Position numbers and translations under genes: made by a program
Shown here: one piece after another, positions 43,238-52,292 of the stretch
Position numbering within the stretch: position 1 is the first letter of the stretch
How the letters are laid out: each line of letters starts with the position of its first letter
DNA from: Bifidobacterium parmae
GTDB taxonomy: Bacteria > Actinomycetota > Actinomycetes > Actinomycetales > Bifidobacteriaceae
DNA: 58,627 nucleotides
Assembly (NCBI RefSeq): GCF_002860365.1
Contig: NZ_NMWT01000022.1
Span: 1-58,627, forward strand
Reading direction: 5' to 3'
Notes under the pieces: generated by a model
The model's database searches: none
What the model saw: only the letters and a program-made list of their open reading frames with translations
What the model was told of the DNA's origin: nothing

Positions 43238-46200
43238 ATGTTCGACAAACGATTGTTCCGGATGGCGCCCGGCATAGGCCGTCTGGTCGCCGGCAAGGTC
43301 GCCTGCATGTGGGTGGGGCTGCTCGCCAACATCGCGTTCGTGACGGCCGTCGTCGGTCTGCTCGCCCATCTGCTCCATGCCGCCACGCCGGGATTGATCG
43401 TCTGTAGCACCACGCCCTCCGGCTCCGCCTGTCCCGTGGATGAGCTGTCGATTTCCGGCGCCACCGTCACGCCGCTGCCGGGCGACGTCGTGTTCTGCAC
43501 CGGCGTCATCGTCGCCGCAGCCCTCGTGCGCTATCTGACGACGGCCGCCGCCGCGCGTCTCGGCACCGAGGCGTCCGAACGCGTCAAACTCGCGTTGCGC
43601 GAGAGGCTCTACCGCAAGATGCTCGCGTTCGGCCCCTCCTACGCGCAGCGCGTGAAGACCGCCGACGTCGTCCAATCCGCCGGCGAGGGCATCGAACAGA
43701 TCCAATCGTTCTTCGACCTGTTCCTGCCGCAGTTGTTCTACGCGGTCCTCGCGCCGATCACCCTGTTCTGCGTGGTCGCGCCGATGAACCTGCCGACCGC
43801 CGTCACGTTCCTCGTCTGCGCGCCGCTCATCATCGTCGTGGTCGGCATGGTCGCGATGAGCGCCGCCCGCACGTTCAAGAAATACTGGGGACGCTACACG
43901 GACATGGGCGCCGCGTTCCTCGACGACCTGCAGGGCCTTGAGACGCTGAAGGCGTTCGACGCCGACGGCCGCGCCGCCCGCGAACTCGACGGGAAGGCCG
44001 AGAACTTCCGCGTGATGACGATGCGCGTCCTGCAGATTCAATTGCGTTCCCTCACCGCGATGGACGCGGTCGCCTACGGCGGCACCGCGGCCGGCATCGG
44101 CGTCGCCCTGTGGCGTTTCTCCGTCGGCGCGCCGATGACGCTCGCCTCGCTGCTGCTCATCGTCCTGCTGTCCGCCGACTTCTTCATCCCGCTGCGCCAG
44201 CTCGGCTCGTTCTTCCACGTCGCGATGAACGGCATGACCTCCACGAAACGCATCTTCGCGCTCCTCGACGCGCCCGAACCCGCGCGCGGCGACGCCGACC
44301 TGCCCGAAACGCGCGACGCCGGTCTCGACGTCACGTTCGACCACGTCGCCTACGCGTACGGCGACGGTTCCGGCAGCGCGGCCGGCGCGGCTGGCGACGC
44401 CGACGCCGACGCCGCGCCCGCGCTCGCCGACGTCGCCTTCGACGTGCGTCCCGGCGAACTCACCGCCATCGTCGGCGTCTCCGGTTCCGGCAAGTCGACG
44501 GCCGCCGCGCTGCTCGCCGGCACGCTCGCCGGATACTCCGGCTCGCTGCGTCTCGCCGGCGCGGAGGTCGCGACGCTTTCCGGCGAGACGCTGTCGCGCG
44601 CCGTCACGGTGATCGGCGCGCGCAGCCACCTGTTCGCCGGCACGTTGCGCGAGAACCTCGCGATGGCATTGCCGAAACGGATCGACGACGACGCCGCGGC
44701 CGATACGGACGCGATGATGTGGGAGGCGCTGAAGCGCGCCCGCATCGACGATTTCGTGCGCGCGCAGGCCGACGGACTCGACATGACGATCGAACAGGAC
44801 GCCGCCAACCTGTCCGGCGGGCAGCGCCAGCGCATCGCCATCGCCCGCGCCCTCCTGCACGACGCGCAGGTGGTCGTGTTCGACGAGGCGACCAGCAGCG
44901 TCGACGTGGAAAGCGAGACGCTCATCCTCGACGCGATCCGAGACCTCGCGCACAGGGACGGCAGGACGGTCGTCATGATCACGCACCGCATGGCCAACGC
45001 CGAACACGCCGACCATATCGTCGTCCTCGACCACGGCAGCAGCGTCGAGGACGGCACGCACGCCGAACTCATGGCCATCGACGGCGGCAAGTACGCGAAG
45101 CTTTTCCGCACCCAGGCCGACATCGAGCGCCTTGGTGGTGACTCGGAGGCAAACGAGGAGAACAAGCCCCCTCTGACGAGAGGGCTGTCCCGCAACGCGG
45201 GACTGGGGGAGAGCGCCGCTCCGGCCACGCCGGGCCAACCTGCCGACAAGCCGGCCCGACCCCTCTCCACGTTCCGGACCATCACACGGCTGCTGGGGGA
45301 GGCCCGGCCGCTCGCGCGGCTCATGGCCGCCGCGTCGCTCGCCGGCACCATCGGCCACCTCGCCGCCACGATGCTGCCCGTGTTCGCGATGGTCGGCGCG
45401 TTCGCGATCGCCGGCCATTCCGTGTGGAACATGGGCGTCGCGCCGGCCGTCGCCGCGATGATCGTGTGCGCGCTGCTGCGCGGCCTCATGCGCTACGTCG
45501 AACAGTATCTCAACCACAACGTCGCCTTCCGCCTGCTCGCCCTGTTCCGATCCAAGGCGTTCGCCGCGCTCCGCCGTCTCGCGCCCGCCAAGCTCGCCGG
45601 ACACGGCAAGGGCGACCTCATCGCTCTGGTCACCACCGACGTCGAACTGCTGGAGATCTTCTTCGCGCACACCATCAGCCCCGTCGTCATCGCCGCGGCC
45701 ACGACCGTCGTCTACACGGTCCTGCTGCTCACGCTCGACCCGTGGATGGCGCTCGCGCTCATCGTCGCGCATCTCGTCATCGGCGTGCTCGTGCCGCGCT
45801 TCTTCGCGACCGGCGTGCGGAACCTCGGCCCCACGATCCGCAGGCAGGCGTCGTCGCTCGACGACGTCATGCTCGACGACATGCGCGGCCTCGGCGAGAT
45901 CATCCGCTTCGGCCGCGGCGAGGACCGCGTCGCCGTGATCGTGCGGCTCACGAAACGCCTGTGGACGGAACACGTGCGGCTGAGCCGCGTCAACGGCCGG
46001 TTCGCCGGCATCGCCGGCGTGCTCGTGCTCGCGCTCACCACGGCCGCCGCCGCGCTCGCCATCGCGCTCGCCGCCGCCGCGCCCCTGCATGGGCCGGCGC
46101 TGGTCGTCGCGTTCACGCTGATCGCCAGCTCGTTCGGCCCGACGATGGCGTTGAGCGCCCTGCCCGCGAACCTCACGCAGACGTTCGCCTCCGCCCGCCG

Positions 46201-47050
46201 CCTGTTCGCCCTGATGGACGAGACCCCGGCCGTCACCGAGACCGGCACCGCCGCTCCCCGCTACGAAGGCATGCGCCTCGACCACGTCACCTTCGCCTAC
46301 CCCTCCTCCGTTTCGCGCCCCCTGCCTGAACCGGACGGTACCGCTTCTTCGCGCCCTCTGCTTGAGCCGGAGGCTTCTTCTTTGCTCCCCCTTGAGGGGG
46401 AGCTGTCCGCAACGCGGACTGAGGGGGTGTCCGCCGACTCCGCCCCCGTCCTCGCCGACTTCTCCCTCGACGTGCCGGCCACCGGCATCCTCGGCGTGCA
46501 GGGGCCGTCCGGGCGCGGCAAGTCCACGACGATCAAGCTCCTCATGCGCTACTGGGACCCGCAGGCCGGACGCGTGACCCTGTCCGGCACGCCGCTGCCC
46601 GACGTGGACGCGCATCACCGCCGCCGCGTGCAGGCGCTCATGGGGCAGGAGACGCACCTGTTCGACGGCACGATCCGCGACAACCTGCTGCTCGCCTTGC
46701 CGCAGGGGGAGCGCGGAGGCTGCTCCGCGACCGACGGGCTCCTGCGCGACGCCCTCGCCAAGGCCTCCGCGCTGGACCTCGTCGACTCGCTGCCCAGGGG
46801 ACTCGACACCCCGGTGGGCGAGCTCGGCGACCGGCTGTCGGAGGGCGAACGCCAGCGCATCGGTCTGGCTCGCGTGTTCCTGCGCGACGCCGACCTTGTG
46901 CTGTACGACGAGCCGACGAGCCGTCTCGACGCGTTGAACGAGGCGGTCATTCTCCGGTCCATCCGCGACACGTCCGAGGGCCGCGCCGCCGTGCTGGTCT
47001 CGCACCGCGAATCGGCGATGCGCATCGCCGACCGCGTCGTGGCGTTCTGA
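43238..47050 (+). CDS. Fused two-module ABC exporter, CydDC-like
   Basis: A 1270-residue protein joins two half-transporters. Module 1 has a membrane domain (~10-330) and an ATPase with Walker A GVSGSGKST (~412), signature LSGGQRQR (~525) and Walker B VVVFDEATSS (~545). Module 2 has a membrane domain (~690-980), Walker A GPSGRGKST (~1089), a degenerate signature LSEGERQR (~1200) and Walker B LVLYDEPTS (~1222). The layout resembles thiol exporters CydD and CydC joined end to end; the substrate is not proven. Two palindromic DNA repeats (45166-45213, 46383-46431) are read through in frame, adding linkers at residues ~643-660 and ~1049-1065. GAAAGGGG precedes the ATG at 43238. Confidence 0.88.
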   Translation: MFDKRLFRMAPGIGRLVAGKVACMWVGLLANIAFVTAVVGLLAHLLHAATPGLIVCSTTPSGSACPVDELSISGATVTPLPGDVVFCTGVIVAAALVRYLTTAAAARLGTEASERVKLALRERLYRKMLAFGPSYAQRVKTADVVQSAGEGIEQIQSFFDLFLPQLFYAVLAPITLFCVVAPMNLPTAVTFLVCAPLIIVVVGMVAMSAARTFKKYWGRYTDMGAAFLDDLQGLETLKAFDADGRAARELDGKAENFRVMTMRVLQIQLRSLTAMDAVAYGGTAAGIGVALWRFSVGAPMTLASLLLIVLLSADFFIPLRQLGSFFHVAMNGMTSTKRIFALLDAPEPARGDADLPETRDAGLDVTFDHVAYAYGDGSGSAAGAAGDADADAAPALADVAFDVRPGELTAIVGVSGSGKSTAAALLAGTLAGYSGSLRLAGAEVATLSGETLSRAVTVIGARSHLFAGTLRENLAMALPKRIDDDAAADTDAMMWEALKRARIDDFVRAQADGLDMTIEQDAANLSGGQRQRIAIARALLHDAQVVVFDEATSSVDVESETLILDAIRDLAHRDGRTVVMITHRMANAEHADHIVVLDHGSSVEDGTHAELMAIDGGKYAKLFRTQADIERLGGDSEANEENKPPLTRGLSRNAGLGESAAPATPGQPADKPARPLSTFRTITRLLGEARPLARLMAAASLAGTIGHLAATMLPVFAMVGAFAIAGHSVWNMGVAPAVAAMIVCALLRGLMRYVEQYLNHNVAFRLLALFRSKAFAALRRLAPAKLAGHGKGDLIALVTTDVELLEIFFAHTISPVVIAAATTVVYTVLLLTLDPWMALALIVAHLVIGVLVPRFFATGVRNLGPTIRRQASSLDDVMLDDMRGLGEIIRFGRGEDRVAVIVRLTKRLWTEHVRLSRVNGRFAGIAGVLVLALTTAAAALAIALAAAAPLHGPALVVAFTLIASSFGPTMALSALPANLTQTFASARRLFALMDETPAVTETGTAAPRYEGMRLDHVTFAYPSSVSRPLPEPDGTASSRPLLEPEASSLLPLEGELSATRTEGVSADSAPVLADFSLDVPATGILGVQGPSGRGKSTTIKLLMRYWDPQAGRVTLSGTPLPDVDAHHRRRVQALMGQETHLFDGTIRDNLLLALPQGERGGCSATDGLLRDALAKASALDLVDSLPRGLDTPVGELGDRLSEGERQRIGLARVFLRDADLVLYDEPTSRLDALNEAVILRSIRDTSEGRAAVLVSHRESAMRIADRVVAF
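45166..45213 (+). repeat. Palindromic repeat, copy 3, inside the ABC exporter gene
   Basis: GCCCCCTCTGACGAGAGGGC, then TGTCC, CGCAACGCG, GGACTGGGGGAG. It is translated as PPLTRGLSRNAGLGE in the linker between the first ATPase domain and the second membrane domain, and keeps the reading frame open. Confidence 0.85.
46383..46431 (+). repeat. Palindromic repeat, copy 4, inside the ABC exporter gene
   Basis: TGCTCCCCCTTGAGGGGGAG, then CTGTC, CGCAACGCG, GACTGAGGGGGTG. It is translated as LLPLEGELSATRTEGV just before the second ATPase domain. Directly upstream, a short duplication gives the similar peptides SRPLPEPDGTAS and SRPLLEPEASS. Confidence 0.85.
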
Positions 47051-47084
47051 GCGCGGTTCTCCGGACTGTCACGATGGCCCGGAA

Positions 47085-47129
47085 GCATGCGAAAGCCCCC
47101 GTCGAAGATCGGCGGGGGCTTTCGCATGC
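47085..47129. terminator. Bidirectional terminator between convergent genes
   Basis: A perfect 17-bp stem (GCATGCGAAAGCCCCCG and its complement) with an 11-base loop separates the ABC exporter and the MFS transporter, whose stop codon lies 6 bases beyond. Confidence 0.85.
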
Positions 47130-47134
47130 GCAGA

Positions 47135-49498
47135 CTATCCCTTGATGAACGAGTCCAACGTGTCGAGGGCGTCGTCGATGGCCTTCGCCTCGCGCGCGTC
47201 CTCGGCGCGTTGGCGGGCCAGCGTATCCGCGTGCTCGCGGGCGGCGATCAGCGGGTCCGGCGCGCTGGCGGTCGGCGGGATGCGCCGCGGGTCGAGGCGC
47301 CGGGTCGCGTCCATGTCCGGCAGTTCGGCGTCGTCCAACGCGGTCGGGTCGATGTCGGTGTGGCGGGAGTCGGTCGCCGCCGTGGTCCTGCCCTTGTCCG
47401 CGACGTCGAGCATGTCGATGGCGTCGACGGCGGCCGTCGCGTCCGCGTCGAGGTCGCGCGCCGGCAGGTCCGGCTCGCGTTCCGGCTCATGTCCCGGCTG
47501 GCGTTCCGGCAGGTCGACGGTGATGTCGCGGGCGATGTCCGCGCCGTTCATCGGATTGGATTCGACGGTGATGCGCCGCACCTCGTCGTCGCCCAGTTCG
47601 GCCGCGGTGGCGGTGCCGGCCATGAGATCGGCGGCGATGCGGTGCGCGCGTTCCGTCGCGGCGACCGCATCCGGATGCGCGTCGGACCGGGCGAGTGGCA
47701 CCGTGGTGGACATCAGCTTGTCGTCGCCGCCGTTCTCCGTGTCGAACTCGTGCGTGACGCGCGTGGTGAGATCGTCAGCCGTGGGGTGACGGTGCGTCGC
47801 CGACGCCGCGGCGCCGGCGTTCGGCGGCAGCGGCACGGACATGAGCGTGTGCGCGGCCCTGCGCGCCTCCTCGACGGCGCGTTCGGCGGACAGGCGCTCC
47901 GCCTTCGCGCGTTCCTTCGCCTGGATCTCGAAGATCTGCTTCTGGGCGGCGACGCGTGCGCGTTCCGCCGCCTCCATGATGCCCATCGCCTGCAGGCGCT
48001 CGTTCTCGGCGCTCACGATCGCCGCCTCCGCGTGGCGGATGTTCGCGTCCGCCGAGCTCAACGCGTATCGTGCGGCGGCGAGCGACGTGCGCGGCTGCCA
48101 CAGATGCTCGATCTCCTCGAGCGTGCGTCCCATCGTCTCCGGCACGAGCGTGACGATGCCGAACATGCAGACGATGTCGAGCAGGCCGAAGATGAGGAAG
48201 GTGATGCCGCCGCCGAGGCTGTCGACCATCATCGGCGTGAACTGCGCGACCGCCCAGTTCACCGTCAGCAGGCACATGACGCACAGGCCGGTGGCGCGGC
48301 CGCGCAGGAACGTGGGGAACAGTTCGGGGATGACCACCCACGGGATCGGTCCCATCGAGAACGCGAACGAGGCGGCGAACAGCATGATGAACACGAGCGT
48401 GAGCAGCGGCATGCCGACGATGTACGATCCGGCGATGCACATGGCGAACACGGTCATCAGTCCCGATCCCACGGCCATGAGGCGTTTGCGGCCGATCGTG
48501 TCGATCAGGTACATGCCGATCACGGTGAACACGAGCTCGAATCCGCCCACGCATGCGGAGGCGAGGAATTCGGTGTCGCCGCCGAAGCCGAGACGGGAGA
48601 ACATGACCGGACCGTAGTAGGAGATCGCGTTGATGCCGACCGCCTGGTTGAACACGGCGAGGAAGATGCCGATGAACAACGCCTTGCCGAGACCGGGGCG
48701 GAACAGGTCGGTGAACTCGCTCGACATCTCCCGTTCCAGTTGGATGGACGCCTGGATGTCGTCGGTGCGGATGCGGGCGTCCTCGGTGCCGAGGATGTGC
48801 TCGAGCACCCGGAACCCCTCGTCGGCGCGGTCGTGCTGGATGAGGTAGCGGGGGCTTTCGGGCGCGCGCCACATGGCGAGCAGGAAGGCGAGCGCCGGGA
48901 TCGCGCCGAGTCCGAGCATCCAGCGCCAGCCGGTCGACAGGTCCCATGCGGGCGTGCCGTAGGAGGCGATGATGTAGTTGATGACGTTCGTCAGGAAGAT
49001 GCCGCACACGGCGAGCATCTGATAGGAGAACGTGAGCGTGCCGCGGATGTTGGTCGGCGCGGATTCGGTGATGTACGTGACGGCCAGCGCGGCGGTCAGG
49101 CCGATGCCGAATCCGCCGACGACGCGTGCGGCGATCAGGTCGTAGGGGCCGAACGTGATCGCGCTCCACACGGCGGAGATGCAGAAGAAGCATCCGCCGG
49201 CGATGAGCACGCGGCGGCGGCCGAACCGGTCGGAGAGGAAGCCCGCCCAGGCGGCGCCGATGATCGCGCCCAGCATGATCGAGGAGATGACGAGGCCCTC
49301 CATCACGGTGTCGAGCCGGTAGCGGGTGCGCAGGAACTCGATGGCGCCGGAGATGGAGACGGTGTCGTACCCGTACAGCAGGCCCGCGAGGCCGGCGCTC
49401 AACGCCAGACCGAAGGTGTACCGTCCCGAGCCGTGCAGCCGTACGGCCGTTCCCAAGGGGTTCCGCTGTTTCGAGACAGCATGAAACAGACCCGCCAT
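47135..49498 (-). CDS. MFS sugar porter with a long cytoplasmic C-terminal extension
   Basis: The first ~470 residues form a 12-helix sugar porter: GLLYGYDTVSISGA in helix 1, SDRFGRRRVL, PESPRYLIQ, FNQAVGINAISYYGP in helix 7, and the terminal VPETMGRTLEEIEHLW. It probably imports a monosaccharide with protons. The remaining ~320 residues are unusual: a likely coiled coil (ADANIRHAEAAIVSAENERLQ... through AERLSAERAVEEARRAAHTLM) and then an acidic, Asp/Thr/Arg-rich disordered-looking tail ending in DALDTLDSFIKG. The extension may bind a regulator or partner. GAGGAAGG precedes ATG 49498. Confidence 0.88.
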   Translation of the reverse strand: MAGLFHAVSKQRNPLGTAVRLHGSGRYTFGLALSAGLAGLLYGYDTVSISGAIEFLRTRYRLDTVMEGLVISSIMLGAIIGAAWAGFLSDRFGRRRVLIAGGCFFCISAVWSAITFGPYDLIAARVVGGFGIGLTAALAVTYITESAPTNIRGTLTFSYQMLAVCGIFLTNVINYIIASYGTPAWDLSTGWRWMLGLGAIPALAFLLAMWRAPESPRYLIQHDRADEGFRVLEHILGTEDARIRTDDIQASIQLEREMSSEFTDLFRPGLGKALFIGIFLAVFNQAVGINAISYYGPVMFSRLGFGGDTEFLASACVGGFELVFTVIGMYLIDTIGRKRLMAVGSGLMTVFAMCIAGSYIVGMPLLTLVFIMLFAASFAFSMGPIPWVVIPELFPTFLRGRATGLCVMCLLTVNWAVAQFTPMMVDSLGGGITFLIFGLLDIVCMFGIVTLVPETMGRTLEEIEHLWQPRTSLAAARYALSSADANIRHAEAAIVSAENERLQAMGIMEAAERARVAAQKQIFEIQAKERAKAERLSAERAVEEARRAAHTLMSVPLPPNAGAAASATHRHPTADDLTTRVTHEFDTENGGDDKLMSTTVPLARSDAHPDAVAATERAHRIAADLMAGTATAAELGDDEVRRITVESNPMNGADIARDITVDLPERQPGHEPEREPDLPARDLDADATAAVDAIDMLDVADKGRTTAATDSRHTDIDPTALDDAELPDMDATRRLDPRRIPPTASAPDPLIAAREHADTLARQRAEDAREAKAIDDALDTLDSFIKG

Positions 49499-49710
49499 GC
49501 GCCTTCCTCTCAATGCATCGATGGGGGATTACATACCGATAGTAGCCGGGGGTGCCGTTTTCGTCATGGTGCATTCCACGCGCCGGTGACGAATTCGGCC
49601 GTGGTGTCAGCCGGAGGGCTGCGGGGAGGTCGCCGAGGGAGCCTGCGGGACGCGTGGCGTGGCGCCGGGCGGGCGGATGGGCTTGGGGCGACACGCCGGA
49701 CCCCCACAAA

Positions 49711-49754
49711 GGTACACAGGTGTATCATAATACCTGTTGGTACACGGGTGTACC
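49711..49754 (+). promoter_or_regulatory. Two operator palindromes flanking a -10 element upstream of galC
   Basis: GGTACAC-AG-GTGTATC (49711-49726) and GGTACAC-GG-GTGTACC (49739-49754, perfect 7+2+7) are 28 bases apart centre to centre and flank CATAAT (49726-49731), a possible -10 box. A repressor bound here would cover the promoter. The motif differs from the AACGTT-centred sites elsewhere in the window; the LacI protein at 55552 is the natural candidate binder. The rest of the gap 49499-49820 shows no gene. Confidence 0.65.
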
Positions 49755-49820
49755 GCTTGGAGGCACTCGTCAGGAGCGTCGCGGAGGAAGGTCTCCGCGA
49801 CGAGGATAAGGAGAATGAAC

Positions 49821-51164
49821 ATGCGCAACGTCAAGAAGGTCATCGCGGCCGCCGCGGCCGTGGCCACCCTCGTCGGACTCGCCGCCTGCGGTGGCGGCTC
49901 CGACTCCGGACAGGGCGACGCCGACAACGCCGAACTCGTGTTCTGGGGCTGGGACTCCGGCAACTCGATGAAGGAGATCATCTCCGGATTCGAGAAGGCC
50001 AACCCCGGCATCACCGTCAAGTTCAACAACACCGGCACCGCCGAGAAGACCTCCACCGCGCTCTCCAACGCCATCGCCGCCGGCAACGGCGCGCCCGACG
50101 TCGTCATGCTCGAGGATCCGACCGTCACCCAGTTCGCCGTGACCGACGGCCTCGTCGACCTGAGCCAGTTCGGCGCCGACAAGCTCGAATCCGACTTCGC
50201 CGCCGGCCCGTGGAACAAGCTCCAGTACAACGGCAAGCCGTACGCGCTGCCCATCGACTCCGGCCCGGAGATGTTCTTCTACAACAAGGCCGTGTTCGAC
50301 AAGGCCGGCGTCGACGGCGAATCCATCACGACGTGGGACGACTACTACGAGGCCGCCAAGAAGATCCGCGCCACCGGCTCCTACATCACGAACCTCGCCG
50401 GCACCTCCGGCGACTACCAGCCGTTCACCGCGCAGGTCTGGCAGGCCGGCGCCAAGCCGTGGAAGGTCGACGGCGAGAACATCACCATCAACATGACCAA
50501 GGACGAGGGCATGCAGCGCTACATCACGTTCGTCCAGAAGCTCATCGACGAGGACCTCGTCGACACGAAGACCCCGAACTGGTCCGACGACTGGAACCGC
50601 GAGCTCAACGACGGCACCCTCGCCTCGCTCACCATCGGCGCGTGGATGCCGATCAACCTGATGACCGGCGCCCCCGACCAGGCCGGCAACTGGCGCGTCG
50701 CCCAGCTGCCGCAGTGGGAGGAGGGCCAGAAGGTCTCCGCCGAGGACGGCGGCTCCGCCCTGTCCGTCGTGAAGCTCTCCAAGAACCAGGCCGCCGCCTA
50801 CAAGTTCGTCGAATACATGACCCATGGCGACGGCGCGCAGAAGATGGCCGACACCGGCACCTTCCCGTCCCTCAAGAAGATCCTCACCTCCGACTCGTTC
50901 ACCGACCCGACCACCGAGGCCAACAAGAAGACCAACGACTACTTCGGCGGCCAGAACGTGAACAAGATCCTCGCCGAGGCCGCCCAGCGCCCGACCGAGA
51001 AGTTCCAGTACCTGCCGTACAACCCGTTCGCCCAGTCCGCCTACGGCGACGAGGTCTCCAAGGCGTACACCAAGGAGATCACCCTCGAACAGGCGCTGAA
51101 GAACTACGGCGACAAGCTCGCCAAGCAGGGCGAGGACCAGGGCTACACCGTCACCGTCAAGTGA
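49821..51164 (+). CDS. galC: Galacto-oligosaccharide-type ABC transporter binding lipoprotein
   Basis: The 447-residue lipoprotein has a signal peptide ending LVGLAAC. The mature domain is a family 1 solute-binding protein (LVFWGWDSGNSMKEIISGFEKANPGI, GAPDVVMLEDPTVTQFAV, FVEYMTHGDGAQKMADTGTFPSLKKIL). AAGGAG at 49808-49813 fits ATG 49821 better than ATG 49815. Gene order (binding protein, two permeases, GH42, LacI) is that of the B. breve galCDEGR operon for galactan fragments, hence the symbol. It is followed by a terminator-like hairpin that probably keeps expression of the binding protein above that of the permeases. Confidence 0.82.
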   Translation: MRNVKKVIAAAAAVATLVGLAACGGGSDSGQGDADNAELVFWGWDSGNSMKEIISGFEKANPGITVKFNNTGTAEKTSTALSNAIAAGNGAPDVVMLEDPTVTQFAVTDGLVDLSQFGADKLESDFAAGPWNKLQYNGKPYALPIDSGPEMFFYNKAVFDKAGVDGESITTWDDYYEAAKKIRATGSYITNLAGTSGDYQPFTAQVWQAGAKPWKVDGENITINMTKDEGMQRYITFVQKLIDEDLVDTKTPNWSDDWNRELNDGTLASLTIGAWMPINLMTGAPDQAGNWRVAQLPQWEEGQKVSAEDGGSALSVVKLSKNQAAAYKFVEYMTHGDGAQKMADTGTFPSLKKILTSDSFTDPTTEANKKTNDYFGGQNVNKILAEAAQRPTEKFQYLPYNPFAQSAYGDEVSKAYTKEITLEQALKNYGDKLAKQGEDQGYTVTVK

Positions 51165-51198
51165 CGGCCGTCCACCCGGCCTAAGACCTCGCGGCACC

Positions 51199-51239
51199 GC
51201 CGTCGGGCGCCTCCTCCTTCCGCCCGACGGCCTTTCTTC
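51199..51239 (+). terminator. Attenuating terminator between galC and galD
   Basis: GCCGTCGGGCG/CGCCCGACGGC (11-bp stem) followed by a CTTTCTT run. Partial termination here would give the usual excess of binding protein over membrane subunits. Confidence 0.75.
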
Positions 51240-51341
51240 CCGGTCGCCGCGACGCCCTCACGCATGGGGCGGGGATTCCGTCATCCCCGCCCCATGCCAT
51301 GCCCATCGATCAGACGATTCCCCTCTCGCAAAGGACCACCA

Positions 51342-52292
51342 ATGTCCGCACAGACATCCGAACAGACGACGGGCCTCCTGCCCGACATGGCCTCGCGCCA
51401 CACGGCGCGGGCCCGCATCAACAAGCACAAGGCCGACTGGCGCGGCTGGAAGTTCATGTGGCCGTTCGCCGTCGTCTTCGTCTTCGTGTTCATCATCCCG
51501 ATCGCGTACGCCGTCTACATCTCGTTCTTCAAGAACCAGATGATCGGCGGCACCAGGTTCGTCGCGTTCGAGAACTACACGCGACTGCTCGCCGACCGGC
51601 AATTCTGGTCGTCCGTCGGCCGCGTCACCGTCTTCACCGTCTTCCAGGTGCCGATCATGCTGTTCCTCGCGGCCGCCATGGCGCTCGCCCTCGACTCGAT
51701 GAAGCTGCACGGCACCAAGTTCTTCCGCATCTCCACGTTCCTGCCCTACGCGGTGCCCGCCGTCGTCTCCACGATGATCTGGGGCTTCGTCTACGGCGCC
51801 AAGTACGGCCTCGTCGGCTCCCTCAACGACCTGCTCGGAACGAACATCGACGTGCTCAAACCAGACGTGCTGCTCGCCTCCATCGCGAACATCAACACGT
51901 GGGAATACGCGGGCTACAACATGCTGATCTTCTACTCGTCGCTCTCCACGATCCCGCACAGCCTCTACGAGGCCGCATCGATCGACGGCGCCTCCGAATG
52001 GCAGATCGTCAAGAAGATCAAACTGCCCGAACTCAAAGGCAGCCTCGCGATCACCGTGATCTTCTCGATCATCGGCTCGTTCCAGCTGTTCAACGAACCC
52101 TCGATCCTCCAGAACATGGTGCCCGGCAACGCGATCACCACGTACTACACGCCGAACATGTACGCCTACAACCTGAGCTTCAGCGGCAACCAAGCCAACT
52201 ACGCGGCCGCATTGGCGATCGTCATGGCCGTCATCACCATGGCCATCGCGTACATCGTCCAGCTCAAGAGCATGAAGGAGCAGATGAAGTGA
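51342..52292 (+). CDS. galD: Sugar ABC transporter permease (MalF/UgpA type)
   Basis: The 316-residue membrane subunit has a charged cytoplasmic N-terminus, six helices starting FMWPFAVVFVFVFIIPIAYAVY, and the EAA loop LYEAASIDGASEWQIVKKIKLPEL. GCAAAGGA precedes the ATG. The stop overlaps the start of galE by 4 bases (GTGA), so the two permeases are translationally coupled. There is no ATPase in the operon. Confidence 0.88.
   Translation: MSAQTSEQTTGLLPDMASRHTARARINKHKADWRGWKFMWPFAVVFVFVFIIPIAYAVYISFFKNQMIGGTRFVAFENYTRLLADRQFWSSVGRVTVFTVFQVPIMLFLAAAMALALDSMKLHGTKFFRISTFLPYAVPAVVSTMIWGFVYGAKYGLVGSLNDLLGTNIDVLKPDVLLASIANINTWEYAGYNMLIFYSSLSTIPHSLYEAASIDGASEWQIVKKIKLPELKGSLAITVIFSIIGSFQLFNEPSILQNMVPGNAITTYYTPNMYAYNLSFSGNQANYAAALAIVMAVITMAIAYIVQLKSMKEQMK

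Noticed and set aside
43205-47005. A 1266-codon minus-strand frame opposite the ABC exporter gene
   Set aside because: Composition is Arg/Glu/His/Gly-rich without domains, while the plus strand has two full ABC modules.
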